Of a stretch of 64,000 bases of DNA, positions 1-13,003 are shown in pieces. How positions within the stretch are numbered: position 1 is the stretch's first letter; each line of letters starts with the position of its first letter. Below the pieces are notes generated by a model that ran no database searches, was not told where the DNA came from, and saw only the letters and a program-made list of their open reading frames with translations. A program made the translations under genes and the position numbers. Source of the DNA: Lepas anatifera (taxonomy: Eukaryota; Arthropoda; Thecostraca; Lepadidae); contig JAOTON010001354.1 in NCBI GenBank assembly GCA_034440635.1, positions 496,001 through 560,000 of the forward strand. Direction: 5' to 3'.

Positions 1-1300
1 CCCGCCGCCCGGCCCACTCTCATTTCCCCAACTTTGGGATCTCGAGAAAATCGTGAAAAGAGACAATTAGAGGTTCTGGAAGTCATCAGTTCGTGGCCCG
101 CGTTCGCACGGCCGGCCCAGCATTAAAAATATATCGAGGGAAAATCTTGGCGAGGTCTCAGTGGTGTTACCACGCTTCCCACTAGATAATGAAGGCCGGG
201 TCGCTCACACAAAAACAGTGTATTGTGTCAGAAACGGAGGATGGGGGAGAAGCTGGGGGATTACTAATGACGACGCCAAAACCCTCTTACTAATGACGGC
301 AGACTTACTAATGACCGCAGTCGGCTTCTCCATAGCTCCGTACAGTGCAGCAGAAACACTGTTTGAAACTGATCGTCCAGCGATAAAACGTGCAGCTATT
401 GGTAGTGGTACATACGGACACGGGATGGTATTTCCGGACTATCAACAGCCTGGTATCAACGATATCAACAGTTGTCAAAATGTCCAGTACCTTGCAAGAA
501 ACACTTCGCACGTGCTCTCATCTTTACATGATACCGCGTGCCAGCACGACGCGGCGCTGCCCAGCAGCTCCCGCCCCGGGCGACGAGGCAGCGCAGACAT
601 TAGCAACGTCGTCACCGTTCATCAGCAGTGGCCGCAGGCGGTGCCGCGCTGCCTGTTCCAGTCCAGCTGACGATGCTAACAGCGGCCGGCCTCGGCCAAT
701 CGCGGCACGTCACCGGCGCAGGGAAAACAGCCAGCTACGCCGGAGACAGCAGAGACAGCCGTTCTGCAGGCTGGAGACAACACTGTCGGGAAATCCGCTA
801 ATCGCCGCTACAGCTCGCGTCTCCAGCTCCAGCTCATCGCAATTACACTAAACTTACAGCTCTATAAAGTATAGCAGTAGCCAGGCGGGCTGGCTGGCAG
901 GGCCGTGGGAAGTGGCCGCCGCAGTCCACCGGAGCCGGCGCCCAATTAAGGTAGCGTTTCGGCGCGGCTGAGCCGGGTAGCGGAGGCGGCGCGGCGGGTC
1001 AGAGGTCAGCCGGCAGCGGCGGGTTTGCAGTCGTGCTGCCGCTATTGCCGGCCGGCCCAGTTCACGGGAGAGACGCGCCCAAAAACGCTAATGGTGGGAG
1101 TGGGGACGTCGGCAATGGCGGCACGGCCGGGCAGGGGCACCATACGCGGGTCAAACGCCACAAAAGCCGGCTGCCGTGAGAGCGGTGTGAGTCAGGGTCG
1201 TGCTCAGGAATTCGCGCACGCCCCCGGCACGTAGCCCGTGTGCACGCGTGGTCATTCCGGTGCGAACAACCAGGGCGTAGCGGCCACACAGGTGGGGGTC
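1..1300. other. GC-rich CpG-dense block without a supported gene
   Basis: The block is CpG-rich with many CCGGC-type words. Open frames here are short, overlap one another on both strands and are of low complexity, so none is called. If the castor assignment is right, this is intronic DNA of that gene or DNA near one of its later exons. No zinc-finger coding (CxxC...HFHC-type) was seen on either strand. Confidence 0.4.
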
Positions 1301-4300
1301 GACCGGACCGGCTATTAAATATGCGGAATGTTGCACCAGATGGTGTTGCAAAGTGTAACTGGCTTCAACAGTTTGATGCCCTGGGGAGTTTACTCCAAGC
1401 TTGGCTCTACAAGATTTTATCGGATGGGCTAGAGACAAACATCAATATATGTCGGCTTGGATACCTACTACGCACAGCCTCTCTTTAGACTGATTTTTTC
1501 ACACATTTCCATTCCATTCTTATAAGGAGAGGTCTCCTTGCAGTTACAATCTTGGGATTCGTTTGCCAAAGCACTAGCACAGTCGTTTGTTGCTACCCGA
1601 AACTCACGGACTCACACCGTGCTCTCGTGCACAGCTGTGCCCTCTCCGATATTCAGTCATAGGCGGAATCAGGTGTGGGGCAAAGGGACACTTTCCCTCC
1701 CCTGATCGACCCTCCGGCTTCCCCTGAAATGGCCACAGTGCCCTCTGAAAGGCCGATAGCGCCCCCTGATGAAATACCGCTTTCTACTGCTCGCACCTCG
1801 TGATGTGAGCATCGGCATCCCCGTGATAGGTTTTGGCGCCAACCTCATAGATTTGAACCCTCTCACCTGGATGGTGCCCTCTTCCCACTATGTATCCCCA
1901 CCCATTAGAAATCCTGGATCTGCCCATGTCTTCAGCCATGTTCTGCTTTGCAAAATCAGTTCAGCAATGCTCTCCTGAAGGTGCAGCACTGTCTGCACTG
2001 GGACTAGGACGACCATCTTGGGGCATTGCCCCATCTCTCATGCCGTCACATCACCAATCATCACATGACGTTGGCCTTTCTCGTGACACCTGATCGAACG
2101 AAACGGTGCATAATGCAGCCTCTGATTGGCGGCTCACACTTAGCACTGTCTCCCTGACCGGGAGCAGCTCCGTGACCCTGAGCTAGTCGCCGGGCGGCGA
2201 CGCCTCCGCCTGTCTTTGTCCGCTCTGGGGAGAGCCCAGCGTGCAGCGGTACGTGTCTTGCCTCAGGCGTAGCCGCGGGCGATCCACTCGGCTGCATTTA
2301 GGAAATGCCTCGTAACACGCACAACTACAGAGGCCGACCGCCGCCGGTCGGAAATGACTGTGACTGTGACTGAAGGAGACGGCCGCTGCTAATGCGCGGG
2401 ATGACTGGACGGGTCAGGGAGAGGGTTGCTGGAGATTGGGTGGAGGGTGCGCCCGGCGCGAACTGGAAATGCAAACTGTTCAGAATGAATGATGCAGCGG
2501 GGTGATATCAGGGTGTGGCCAACTCAATGACTGTTCTTTGCAGTGTCACTACGGCGTAAAATGAAGGATTTCCTTTCTCTAAAAGAAATGTGCAATATTT
2601 TTTAATAATATGCTTCCGTGGACACGAGGAAATTTGGGAATCCGGCGTAATTCTGCGCGGACGCTGAACAGACACGTATGTACATTTGGCTGAGAGCACT
2701 TTCATTCCAGAGAGTGATTTTTTTGTAAGGCCTGTGGATGGAAAACTATTGAAAACTTACAAAATATAAATCGATAGAGAACATTCAACAAATTGGCAGC
2801 GAGCTTGGGAGGGAAGGGGGCACAAGAGCATTGCCCCAGATTAACAAGGATTGGTCAGTACCCTTCTTAACAGGGTAACGTATAACTCAATTTGATCATT
2901 CTGTTCCGCCTATGTGCACGTCGAATGTTTTGTATAAGTATAGTGAAGTTGTTTCTTCTGCTTATCAAAAGACACCCCCTTTTTACAGTCTGAATTTTCA
3001 TGTTCTCAGCTGAGCTCCCGGCTAATATTTTGGCTCCGCCAGCATCGAAAATAACAAGAAAAGATACAAGAAATTACTCCCAGAAAATCACTTAAAAGTT
3101 TCAGCGCGCCATATTGGCCATTGATACCTCGTTAATGTCCTGAACTGCCCCAGGTTACGACCACTTACAATGCACATTAGGCCTATTTCACTATCATGTG
3201 GGCCTGTTTTTCCCACCAGGGAATTAGATCCCACCGTGCATTGAGCCACAGTAACGGCACTCCAAAATTACTGACTCAGCGTCTCATTACATCCCTCTTC
3301 AAGCCCAGCTCTAACACGTCTACTTGATTTATTCATTCTATTTGATTTATTATATTTATGTGGAGCACTCTTATGTCCATGCATTTTCTCAGATTTTCAC
3401 TCGAGTTTTAGCACTGGCTAAGGTGACCTTTCATGAGCTTTGCAAGGAACGTCAGGATTACCATGAATGGCCATTTTCACCAGCTCATTTCACCCATGTA
3501 TTTTCATTGCAAATGGTGGTGCACGGGCGTGCTATTCAGAGCTTTGGCGTCAAACCTTTGGCTGCAGGTGAGACGCCGACACGGCCCGATTTATGTTCGC
3601 GAACGCCCGCGCATACTAATGACACCCGTCTGCACGGTCTTAGCACAGGGAATGTGTGAAGCCGAATGTTGACCCCTCCCCCGTCTGCCACTGCATCAGA
3701 AACGCTTCAGAACAGCCTGACGACCGGCGCCACGGCCACCGTCAAAGCTGCAGTCGCAGCTAACTGGGAGCGACGGCAAATAAGGCCAGCGTCGGGGTGC
3801 GCGCGCAGCTCAGGGTGGCGAGACTGGACGTGGCGAAATGGGAGCTGGCCTGCCGCACTGCACGGCTGCGATGTATGGGGGCCTAACAGAACTGAGATTG
3901 ACCCGCATCGACTTAAAGTATTACAACTGCTGCGGCTGACTACCCAGCTCACAGCGAATTTGAGTCTGTGACGCCAGCTATGGTAAAAAAGTTTGTAATC
4001 CTGTCCAAAAACTGCAACAAAAGCTGTCTGAGGTGACCGTCATTATGTCATCAACCTCTCCACTGTAGACATTAAAATCTACCACCGGCCCCTATGGCTA
4101 CCAGCAATCTGAAAACACAGCAGTACGCGCACAGTGCTCTATAACAAACGTCGACTGTCCACAGCAGTCTAAGAGCGGAGGTCTATAACCACCGTCAGCT
4201 GTTCACGGCAGTGTCCAACAGAGCTCTATAAACACTCTCAACAGTCCCCAACAAAAGTCTCCCTTGGTTTTTCATACCCAGTGCAAGCCAACACTTCTAG

Positions 4301-5034
4301 TCTTCGACAACCACTTTAAGCTGATCACAGCTTAAATTGCATCAAACCTATGTAGCCTTCATAACCTGACCATAACCCAGTCTGCGAGAAACCTCCTATA
4401 CCCGCTGTAAGCTGACCACAGCCCAGTATGCAGAAGAGCTTCATGTCTGCCTGTCCTATGAGATATAAGAGCCGCAGTGTCCACCGTCAGCTGCCTCACA
4501 CTATGATCTGTGGCCGGTCCCCAGTCCACCGTCCGTTCTTCTCAGCCTTCGTCTGCAACAGGCCACCGTGCCTGCCGACTGCGCCTCCTGCCACTGTGCA
4601 CCGTGCACAATTTAGTGCACGCCACTGCTCCGGCGCCTCTCTCTGATTCACGGGTTTACACAGCGAAACCTGATGTGGAACGGACCGCTCCAACACTGGC
4701 ATAAATTTGCGCTATGCCCGCCGCAAAACTCATATATGCCATTGTTCATGACAGAGGCGCTGAAAGGGTTACGTCGCCGCATTAAGCAGCGCCATTACGA
4801 CGGTGAGTGCATGAGGCCTGTTGGAAGTTTAGTGTGATGTGCCTAATACCAGAGGAAAGCAGCACATTCCAGCATAGGAGTGCCTTCCACAGGCTCATCG
4901 TGTCACTTAAATCTTCAACAGAAGCGTATTTCGCATTTCACTGTCCTCTTACTGCCTCCACTGGGCGCAGGAGTTCTGCAAACAGGGCTTGAATATGTCT
5001 TTGATGTGTATTTACGTGTGATGGCATGCAATTC

Positions 5035-5100
5035 TTCAGCGCCAAGTGACGCAAACTTTTGACTCTCTTCAGCGCCAAGTGACGCACATTTTTCACACCT
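5035..5100. repeat. 33-bp tandem duplication
   Basis: The 19-mer TTCAGCGCCAAGTGACGCA occurs at 5035 and again at 5068, so there are two copies with a 33-bp period. Confidence 0.85.
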
Positions 5101-6750
5101 GAATCCTGACGCTGAAGTCGTAATCGCACAGCAAACGAACGAGGACGGCATGTGCATTCTTCCCCTCCATAAGAGTCACTTCACTCAGAGGTCAAAAAGG
5201 TTAATTTTGTCCACAGAAGCGGAGCGGTCTGTTTTGTTCCTGAAATTTAGCTTCCTACTAAGGGCAGCAGTTTTTCCTGGTGCGAGGCCTATCATTTTAG
5301 CAAGCCAATTCTGGTCGCACCTCCTAAGAGAAAGATGGATTCACTAAGAGGACATCAGGGCAGATCAGTGTTTCAACTGATCAACACCATGCGGTAAGCG
5401 TAGCCGATTATCTATAAATTATTTAATTTATTATCAAAATTCATTAAGACCTATGCATTGGTAATGAGGTAGGTGGCTTCACATGTTGCCGGATAAAATC
5501 AGGAGGCTAATCTACATCATAAATACCACTGTTCAAAGCTCCTATTGATCAAAACTTCCTTCCATAAGAATCACCACGGGTTGATCCATATCGTAGTGCC
5601 ACTGTTAAACTCCTCCAGTGAAATCTTCGTGGTCTGGTTGTTTTTGGGTTGCTGAACATCTTTTGGCAACATTTTCTAGTGCAAACTGTTTTTTGGTGTT
5701 GCTCAGTGACACTTTTTCTAAATCTTTGGTATTTCTTATATAATATTTCACGTAGACACATACCAAACCTGACCTAACCTTTTCTTGATTCAGGAGCTAG
5801 CCTGCGGAACAACTAACCTGCCAGTGGCACTTTGCCTTCGTCGGCCACCACGATTTGCGTGTGCCTACCTGACCTAGCCTGCACTGGGGAAGTTTTGAAC
5901 AGTGGCACTTTGACCTGTAGTGATTCTAATTAAAGGAAACTTTGATCTATTTGAGCTTTTGAACAGTGGCACTTATCTACAGATAGACCTGTAGTTATCT
6001 GGTAAACATGTGAAGCCACCACCACATTACCTGCACATTTGTATTTTGGCATCAATGTCAAGAGAAAACAGGAATGCATCCAAACCCACAACAAATTTGT
6101 TTCATCATAAACCCTTTGTCTAACTTTAATTAAAATTGCATGTTATTATGTCCCTCTTATATCCTCGAAAAACACCTTTTTTTGAACAGCGATGCTAAAA
6201 GTTTGGATCGTTTGGGCTTTGAGGAAGCTTGATAAGATGCTGAGGTTTGTGGGGCGTTGGGGAGATTCCTTTTAATGGAGGAGGAACATTAATGATTTCG
6301 GCACAATGATTACTTTTCATACCTTTTATTTCAGAGTTGAAATCATTACTGCTTGTACATTTTTTTGATTGATCTCTCCTAGGACACCCAAACAGAAGAA
6401 AACTCCTAACTTTTCTGGGATACAAATAAATCACAATAGGCTTGCCAGGGCCAAGTGTTACACACTTCCAGATGCAGGTTCTGGAAATCACCCTACAATA
6501 CTGTATAAATAGCACTGGTTGTTAGCTGGACATATTGCTAGGAACTTTCCACCGACCCCAGAACCTGCGTTCTTCAAATGACAGGACGCCCGGATGCACT
6601 TGCCTAATATGCCTCCTCAAATTCGGTATTCAGGCAAATGGCATCCTCGATATCCCAGAGACTTTGTCCTACTCAAAGTCGGTTGGGTCTGGAGATACTC
6701 TTCACCCTCTGACCCTAACACTATCAGGGTGTAAGGTTGTTACACTAAAA

Positions 6751-6806
6751 CACTGAAACTATTACATAACTGAACACTGAAAACTATTACATAACTGAAC
6801 ACTGAA
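6751..6806. repeat. 24-25 bp tandem duplication
   Basis: CACTGAAACTATTACATAAC and a second copy with one extra A are followed by a third partial start (AACACTGAAA). It is a simple local duplication in AT-rich DNA. Confidence 0.8.
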
Positions 6807-7284
6807 ATTGATAATAAAGCCCGCCTCGCACACAATCACCAGAAACACTGAGATACAGACGATTCTAAAGAGCGCCACTGCTCGTACCGTTATTAGGAGA
6901 CACCGAGGACAACTTGACTCTTACTTGATTTCCATAAATGACGTCATATTGTATTTTGTGAACTTTTAGGGATATATTGTTATTTTTATCATATTTTATT
7001 ATTATGTGAAATAAAAAATTTAAACTCCGATATTCAAAGAAATAATGAATTTATGAGAAAACAATGGGAATATTTTTTGACGCCATTTATTTATTTATTT
7101 ACAACCACTGACCTTTTTCGGTATTTTTGGTCGAGCGTTGGTCCTCATAGGCCTGACGCATTTTTAATGGAAATGACCTCTGTGTCCCAGGACCGTCACG
7201 AGCCGCCTACGTTGTCTTTGCGGGAAGTTGTTGCCGCCTGTGAGTGATTGTTTCGGGCTGGGTCTTGACCCATGTCAAACGTCC

Positions 7285-7515
7285 ATGAATAACAAACCCG
7301 ATGATCAAGGCCTAACGTTATTTTGTCTCCTGGCGATGGGTTGGGGTTTGTTCGCTTTGCTGACTTCACTCTTGTTTGGATCTGCCATTATGGTTATGGA
7401 AATTGTCAAGGAAACTCAAAAGTTTGGGTTCGCTGTTTGGATATATGTCTCATGTTTAGTGCTCACACCCATAATCTTCTGTACTTCTCGAAAGCATGAC
7501 TGTCTTCGCTCTTAA
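7285..7515 (+). CDS. Candidate small two-transmembrane protein (76 aa), function unknown
   Basis: I do not recognise a family. The frame from the ATG at 7285 to the TAA at 7513 encodes 76 residues with a sensible membrane-protein layout. It has a short polar N-terminus (about residues 1-9), a hydrophobic segment (about 10-38), a short charged loop with EIVKETQK, a second hydrophobic segment (about 47-66), and a cysteine/basic tail ending in SRKHDCLRS. Another in-frame ATG lies upstream at 7228, giving 95 aa, but the added residues look like leader noise. An AATAAA lies 172 nt after the stop. Open frames of this length are common in the window, so the main support is the two-helix pattern plus the polyadenylation signal. 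If real, it is a single-exon gene on the strand opposite castor and nested in a castor intron. It could also be a chance frame or the last exon of a longer transcript. Confidence 0.35.
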   Translation: MNNKPDDQGLTLFCLLAMGWGLFALLTSLLFGSAIMVMEIVKETQKFGFAVWIYVSCLVLTPIIFCTSRKHDCLRS

Positions 7516-7686
7516 AGTTCAAAGAGGTGGGTAAGTTTGAAAAAAATATACCGATTGACAGACCTACACCTAGATGCATCATGTCATTGTTTATTCCCAG
7601 CGGAATGGATGTTTGTTTCTAAATCATTGGTGGTGTCAAAATTTGGAATAATGTCAAGAACCAGAAGATTAAAACTAACAATTTAA

Positions 7687-7692
7687 AATAAA
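7687..7692 (+). terminator. Candidate polyadenylation signal AATAAA
   Basis: A canonical AATAAA lies 172 nt downstream of the stop codon of the small two-transmembrane candidate, in an A/T-rich context. This hexamer is frequent by chance in AT-rich DNA, so it is only supportive. Confidence 0.25.
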
Positions 7693-10370
7693 GTACGCTT
7701 CAAACTTCCAACAAGCCTTTTGAACTGCACAAAACAAGTTAGAAATTCATAAAACAAAACACATGAAAACCTTGAGGATATTTGACAAAACCGATGTTTC
7801 ATTGGGGGAGCCAGATCAGCTCCACACAAAATATAGCATCCTTAATAAGGTTCTGAGCCTTTTCCGTTATTAAAAAAACATTATCATATAATTGTGGGTC
7901 ACAAACCATAGACTTTTCCGCGATAAAATACTGTCTATTTCTTTCTGCAGCCATCCAGCCAACCAGTTATGAACCAATCAATCTTAAGCTTACTTTTGCA
8001 GCAGACAAGACTCAACTTCTACCTAGCCTTTAATGATCTGATGAGCTAAATTGTTATCCTTTAATTTGGAGCGGAACTGCAATGCTTGATTTCATGGCGT
8101 GCTTCGACCAAGTCGACCTCTCCTGCATAAAGAAACACTGCTCTCCGATCTGGGAGTCATTACTTTCCTCTCATATCCTATCCAGAGAGAAGATTCACAA
8201 ACCAGCTTCATTGCGAGAAGACACCTTCTAGTCATTACCACCGACGGTAGATGTCAGCACTGTACCACGTGACTTTCAAAGCCTGATGAACGCAGACATG
8301 ACCGCAACAGCTCCCGGACCTATTGACAGCTGAGCCGGAGAAGTCGCCCGCCGCCGGAGACGAAGGCGACGCGACCGGGCCGCTCTCGCCTCGTCCTCAT
8401 CCGCGCCACAAAAACCGACAGCCGGCTCCGGCGGCTCGGCCGATTTATCATACGACAAAAAGACGCTGGTGCTGGAAGCGACGGCGGAGGTGGCGCGTCG
8501 ACACAAAACAACGTGTCGTGGCGCAGCTCCAGCCGGCGGTCGGCTGCCGACGACCGGCCGACGGCACGACGTCGGCGACGACGCCGCTCCGTCTCGCGAG
8601 TAGTCGAGGGTATCGATCAGGCCGGCGGATTTGGTTTTTACGTGGGGGGCGGTGCATTGGAAGACAGTGTTGACGGCATGAGCTCGCCCCGGGCGATGGT
8701 GGTGGCGATAATGGGGATACGAACAGCGCGTTTCCGATAAAGCACCAGGACAATACCTTCTGATTAGAGGACGACAGACTTGGGTGCTCCACAGGAATTC
8801 GGCGAGCCGGCAGACATTTCACCGACGTCCGGTGTCAGAGGTCGCAGACGAGAAGCGACGGGACTGATTGACCAATCAGACAATACATTTACCGGCGTAG
8901 TCATCCGTCAGCAGGGTCAGAGAAACGGAAGCACGACACGGAAACAAACCACAACCCCTGCCCACGGTGTGGGTTGGTGGCCAAATAGCCGCCTACCTTT
9001 TAAATCTTTCAGCCCGTAATTTATGTTTAAGTGACTTTTAAACAAAATGTGTTAGATCGATTATATCATGATAATATATAGTTATCCAGTCTTTTGCTCA
9101 AATTAACAAATTCTAGGTGTATGCAGCGCAGGAGCCTACCAGAACAAAACGCACTTTTCACCCCTATTAAAACATACTATTAAAGCCCACTTACCGGCCC
9201 TGTTGGCATAAAGGTTCTCTCTCGTCCAACAGAGGAACATCAATGTTGCCAGCTTGCACATAACACCGCCTGGATTTTGTACGTTACCAACTGGTAGATA
9301 GGTTTTTCGACGCTAAAGAAATAGTTTGTTAGATATGACTTGCCGGAACAGACTATTTACCCCATTAAAACTAAGCCGATCCAATAAAAACAGAGATTCC
9401 GCACTATGCAACAGGGCATGTATATTTCACCATAAAAGGTTTTGCAAACCACTGTGCCGGATCAGAAACTGGGCAACACCATAAGGTGGATCGATGCAAG
9501 ACTGCGGCCTGTACCACGCGGCCAGGCATGGAGATTTAATATAGCCAAACACCGGGCTTTACCCAGTCATGTCCCGGTTTACGTTTTGCCTTCCCTCCAT
9601 ACAGCCGAACAAAAAAATGAGATCAAGACTTCCAAGAGATGGATTGACAACTGCCCTCAGGGTACAATTGCAAGACACCATACCGAACTGGCATTCAAAA
9701 GTGCACATATTTAGCACGCACGGTTGTGTCAAATATGGCGGAAATGCTACTTTTAAATATATTTTCCATATCCAAAATCATTTGCATTACTTTCGACGTT
9801 CAGTTGTAGCGGTTTTTCCATATCCAAACATACACTAAACAGATCCTGTGCCGAGGCAAGCATAGTCCAGCCATGCCCTCTGAGATGGAGCTAAATCGAG
9901 TCGAACTTCCACAACGGAGAAACGTCACGTGCACTGGGACACTTCCAAGTTGGAGACGTCTCGCGTGCGTGGAGGCATCTGGGCGACATCTGGTGACTTG
10001 CGGAATCGAGCGAGCTCGGCTGGCCGGTCAGGGCCCATTATCCGTCATTACGTGCAGCGGGAAACGGGACGAGTCGAGCCTGGGTGACTGCTCCCTGCAG
10101 GCCAGAGAATGGACTGCAGGGACGACGTCAAGAGAGATCCTGACTGACGTCACGATGCCTCTTGAAGCAATCCTCAGTTGTCGTGTTTTTCTGTTGAGCC
10201 ATTTCAATACTTTCAGTGGCAAGGAGATACAAATGTGCAAGTTGCTTTAAACTAAGTGTCATAACCGGGCGTTGAAACTATTACTTGAGTTTTCGTGCGT
10301 CTGTCACACATGGTTACAACTATTGCCACGAAGCGGTAAACCGGCTTCTCCTTCCACTGCGTCGATGACT

Positions 10371-10390
10371 GATTCTGATCAATCAGAATC
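10371..10390. other. 20-bp palindrome
   Basis: GATTCTGATCAATCAGAATC has 9-bp perfect arms around a central CA. It could be a dimeric protein-binding site or may be coincidental. Confidence 0.5.
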
Positions 10391-10732
10391 ATCTGATCTG
10401 ATCTCGCAGGATTCCTTGATTCTTAGTGATTCTTGTATGAATCCCGACCTTTTCGCTTGGACTCTTTCAACCACCGATGATAATTTAAAAGAGCAATTTT
10501 GATGAAATAGAGTCGCTTTTAATCTTTAAAGTGTTTTTGTTAAATGTCTTCTGCCATTTCCACGTTTTATTTACTGTAATGAAGCGGAAATTGATTGTAG
10601 CTACTCCCTTGCTGGAAAATAAGTATAGGCTTAGCGATTTAGTGATGGTGCTGGAAGCGATCAGAAGTGTACCAAAGCACCGTATTGGGCATTAAAGAGG
10701 CATAAGGTTTGTGGAAACAAATTTATAAGTGT

Positions 10733-10778
10733 TAGAAAATCATTACTGCACTATTTTAGAAAATCATTACTGCACTAT
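10733..10778. repeat. 24-bp tandem duplication
   Basis: TAGAAAATCATTACTGCACT begins at 10733 and again at 10757. The two copies are perfect over 22 bp. Confidence 0.85.
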
Positions 10779-11846
10779 CTTCTAATGCAGTTGCAATTTA
10801 GTTTCAGTCAGTGAGGTTTGATTTATAGAAGAAATAAGGAATGTTGATTGAAAGGGTTGAATTCGCCATTACCCTTCTATGCTTCTTTTATTTCATGCTG
10901 CTCCCAATACTTCGATGGGATTTTTACTGTCGTTTTGGTGAACTCTAGAACCTTGCAGCTCTCCAGAAAACAGGGATTATCACCGAAACTGAGCCCCACG
11001 CCTCTAACGAAAGCGATAATTGTACATCCTGTCCATGCTTCTCCCAATAATCTGGATTTTCCTTCATATAAATCATGTTTGCAGTCAGTTCCAGACATAT
11101 GCAACATATTTTTACCGAATTATCGAGGGATCACGTGTTGAATTCTTGAATCATCAAACATTTACATGATTACATGTGGGCGTGGGGAACAGGCCATGCA
11201 GATATTAGCGACCTCTCTTACTTCCTAAGATAATGAATAAACGATGGCACTTCATCATTTCACCCCGCACACTCCTCCCTAGATACGCCTCTGGGGGCCA
11301 TACAGCACAAATGTAAATTGCACTTGCCACCCTGCCACGCAGCAGGAACACGTCGAGTGCCTCTGTCGTGTGCGCGTGTTGCGTGCGTTGAGGTGAGCAG
11401 GAGGACGCCTCGGGCTATTTACCGTGCGCACGCGCAGGCGGACGTACCCCCGGCGACGGGGCGGCCACCAGCCACCAGAGTCCACACGCACGGAGAAGCA
11501 TCTGTCTGACTCTATCGAAACCGACCAGGCTCATCATGGTTGTCGATATCTTGTCCCTAAGTACCTGCTGGAGGTTTGTATGGGAAACTGGGTGGGAGTT
11601 TTGGGATCGATATCAATGAGTCGGGTCGGGATGGGATAGCATTTTCCTGATTTCATTTGGGATGGGATAAAACAATACATTTTCTACGAGAGCTGCAGGG
11701 AAAATGTGGTGCGACGGGATGGAACATGGTATTTTGATATATTCTCCGGGGGAATGGAACAGGATATACCCAGTGCAGCGGATCGGGATGGAAGGGGAAC
11801 CGCCACCGCAAGTCATTAGGGCCATAGGGGCATCCGTGCGCTTTAA

Positions 11847-12999
11847 CCCTTGCCCCGGTGGCGGGTACGAGCCACCTTCGCCCTGGTGGGGGGGCTAAAA
11901 AGACCCCCACGATCTCAAAACTAAGAGAGCTAGAAAAAGCGCAAAACGGCAATCAAGCTCTTCGAAAATGATATCGAAAATACTTCGGTCATTTTTTTGT
12001 AGGTCAATATCAAGGTCACCAGAGGTCAAAATAGGTCAAAATCGCTAATATGAGGTGTACTAAGAAACCTCATATATCTCAGAAACTATGATAGCTAGAA
12101 ACATTTTTTAACACCATTCGATAGCTCTTGAGATGCGCTTTCATTACAGTGGCATTCATTTTCGTGTCACGTCAAAGCCTAGGGAGCTACAGGTCGCTAG
12201 ATATTGGGCATATTCTTGGGAATGTCCATAGCCACCCATGCATAAGGGCGTTTACTTTTTCGCTAATAGCTTCCAAACCAAACAAGATACAGCCATAGTT
12301 TATGCACCATTGCAATCCTCTCGTCAATACGAATCGAATGATATATGATATTGCTATGCCGGTCAATTTAAGAATTTGCCTGACCCAGGTCAACGGTCTG
12401 ACCCAACTTGACCTGGTATAGTCATGATGTATATCATTTGACTTCCAGTGACTATACAAACACTGTGGTGACAAAATAAAGCTCTATCTTATTTTATTCA
12501 AAATTTATAGAAAAACACCAAAAATGCTAATTTGACCTAAGGTGACCTTTTAAAGGTCACAAGTCAAAATTTTGGCATCAGCTCCAGAAATGGGCTAGGC
12601 AAGTCGCAACCAATGTTTGAAGTTGATTCCATCCATACTTACTGAGAAAGCTCATTTCGTGATTTTCCCATGTATTGACAATGGGGAGGTCATGCTCTGC
12701 ACATGACCTTGGGTCACCAATATCAAAATCCCGGAACAAATGTTGTAGCTCCTGGTGGACCCAATATGTGGTGGGTTTCAACTGATCGATTAACCCTTCT
12801 TTTAGTTATGCGGTCCTAAGTTTTTGAGGTGAGGTCACTTCACCTGGCCTGGTGACCTGACCTGATATGACCTTGAGCTAAAATTTTCAGGAAAGATGTA
12901 AAATGATGAAGGAACAGCTAGACCAGTTTGGCGGCGCTGGCGCCTTTTTTGATCACTTCGGAAAACCCGAGGGGGGTCTAAAGCCCCCACCGGCGAAGG
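11847..12999 (+). mobile_element. TTAA-flanked piggyBac-like non-autonomous element, copy 1
   Basis: The 1153-bp element is flanked by TTAA on both sides (11843-11846 and 13000-13003). It starts with CCCTTGCCCCGGTGG and ends with CCGGCGAAGG, so both ends fit the CCYT...RRGG rule of piggyBac-type termini. Subterminal GC-rich inverted repeats (ACCTTCGCC...GGGGGCT...GACCCCC) are present at both ends. There is no transposase frame. The AT-rich interior carries at least a dozen AGGTCA/TGACCT half-sites. Four at 12001-12038 are in direct orientation with spacers of 6, 4 and 4 bp. Copy 2 (57619-58794) is the same element in inverse orientation. The superfamily is inferred from the TTAA target and the terminal bases only. 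Confidence 0.8.
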
Positions 13000-13003
13000 T
13001 TAA

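Larger units (their letters stand above)
1301..7000. other. Non-coding stretch, mixed base composition
   Basis: No coding segment can be supported. The stretch runs from GC-rich (1.3-2.5 kb, 3.6-4.0 kb) to AT-rich (2.6-3.4 kb, 5.4-7.0 kb). It contains two short tandem duplications listed separately. At about 1670-1800 there is a degenerate repeat built on GCCCCCTGA words, which recurs near the right end of the window. Confidence 0.4.
7700..11842. other. Non-coding stretch with one GC-rich block
   Basis: The GC-rich island at about 8300-8960 has overlapping arginine/proline-rich frames on both strands, which is typical of CpG-rich non-coding DNA. The remainder is AT-rich. The 10272-10502 open frame contains a serine/aspartate-rich tract laid over a DNA palindrome (10371-10390), and I do not call it a gene. 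A short direct duplication at 10733-10778 is listed separately. Confidence 0.35.

Noticed and set aside
9873..10250. Frame with GQGPLSVITCSG...ESSLGDC, resembling the end of an SRCR domain
   Set aside because: Spacing between the conserved residues is wrong by two positions on each side of the cysteine, and the rest of the domain is absent. Most likely coincidence.
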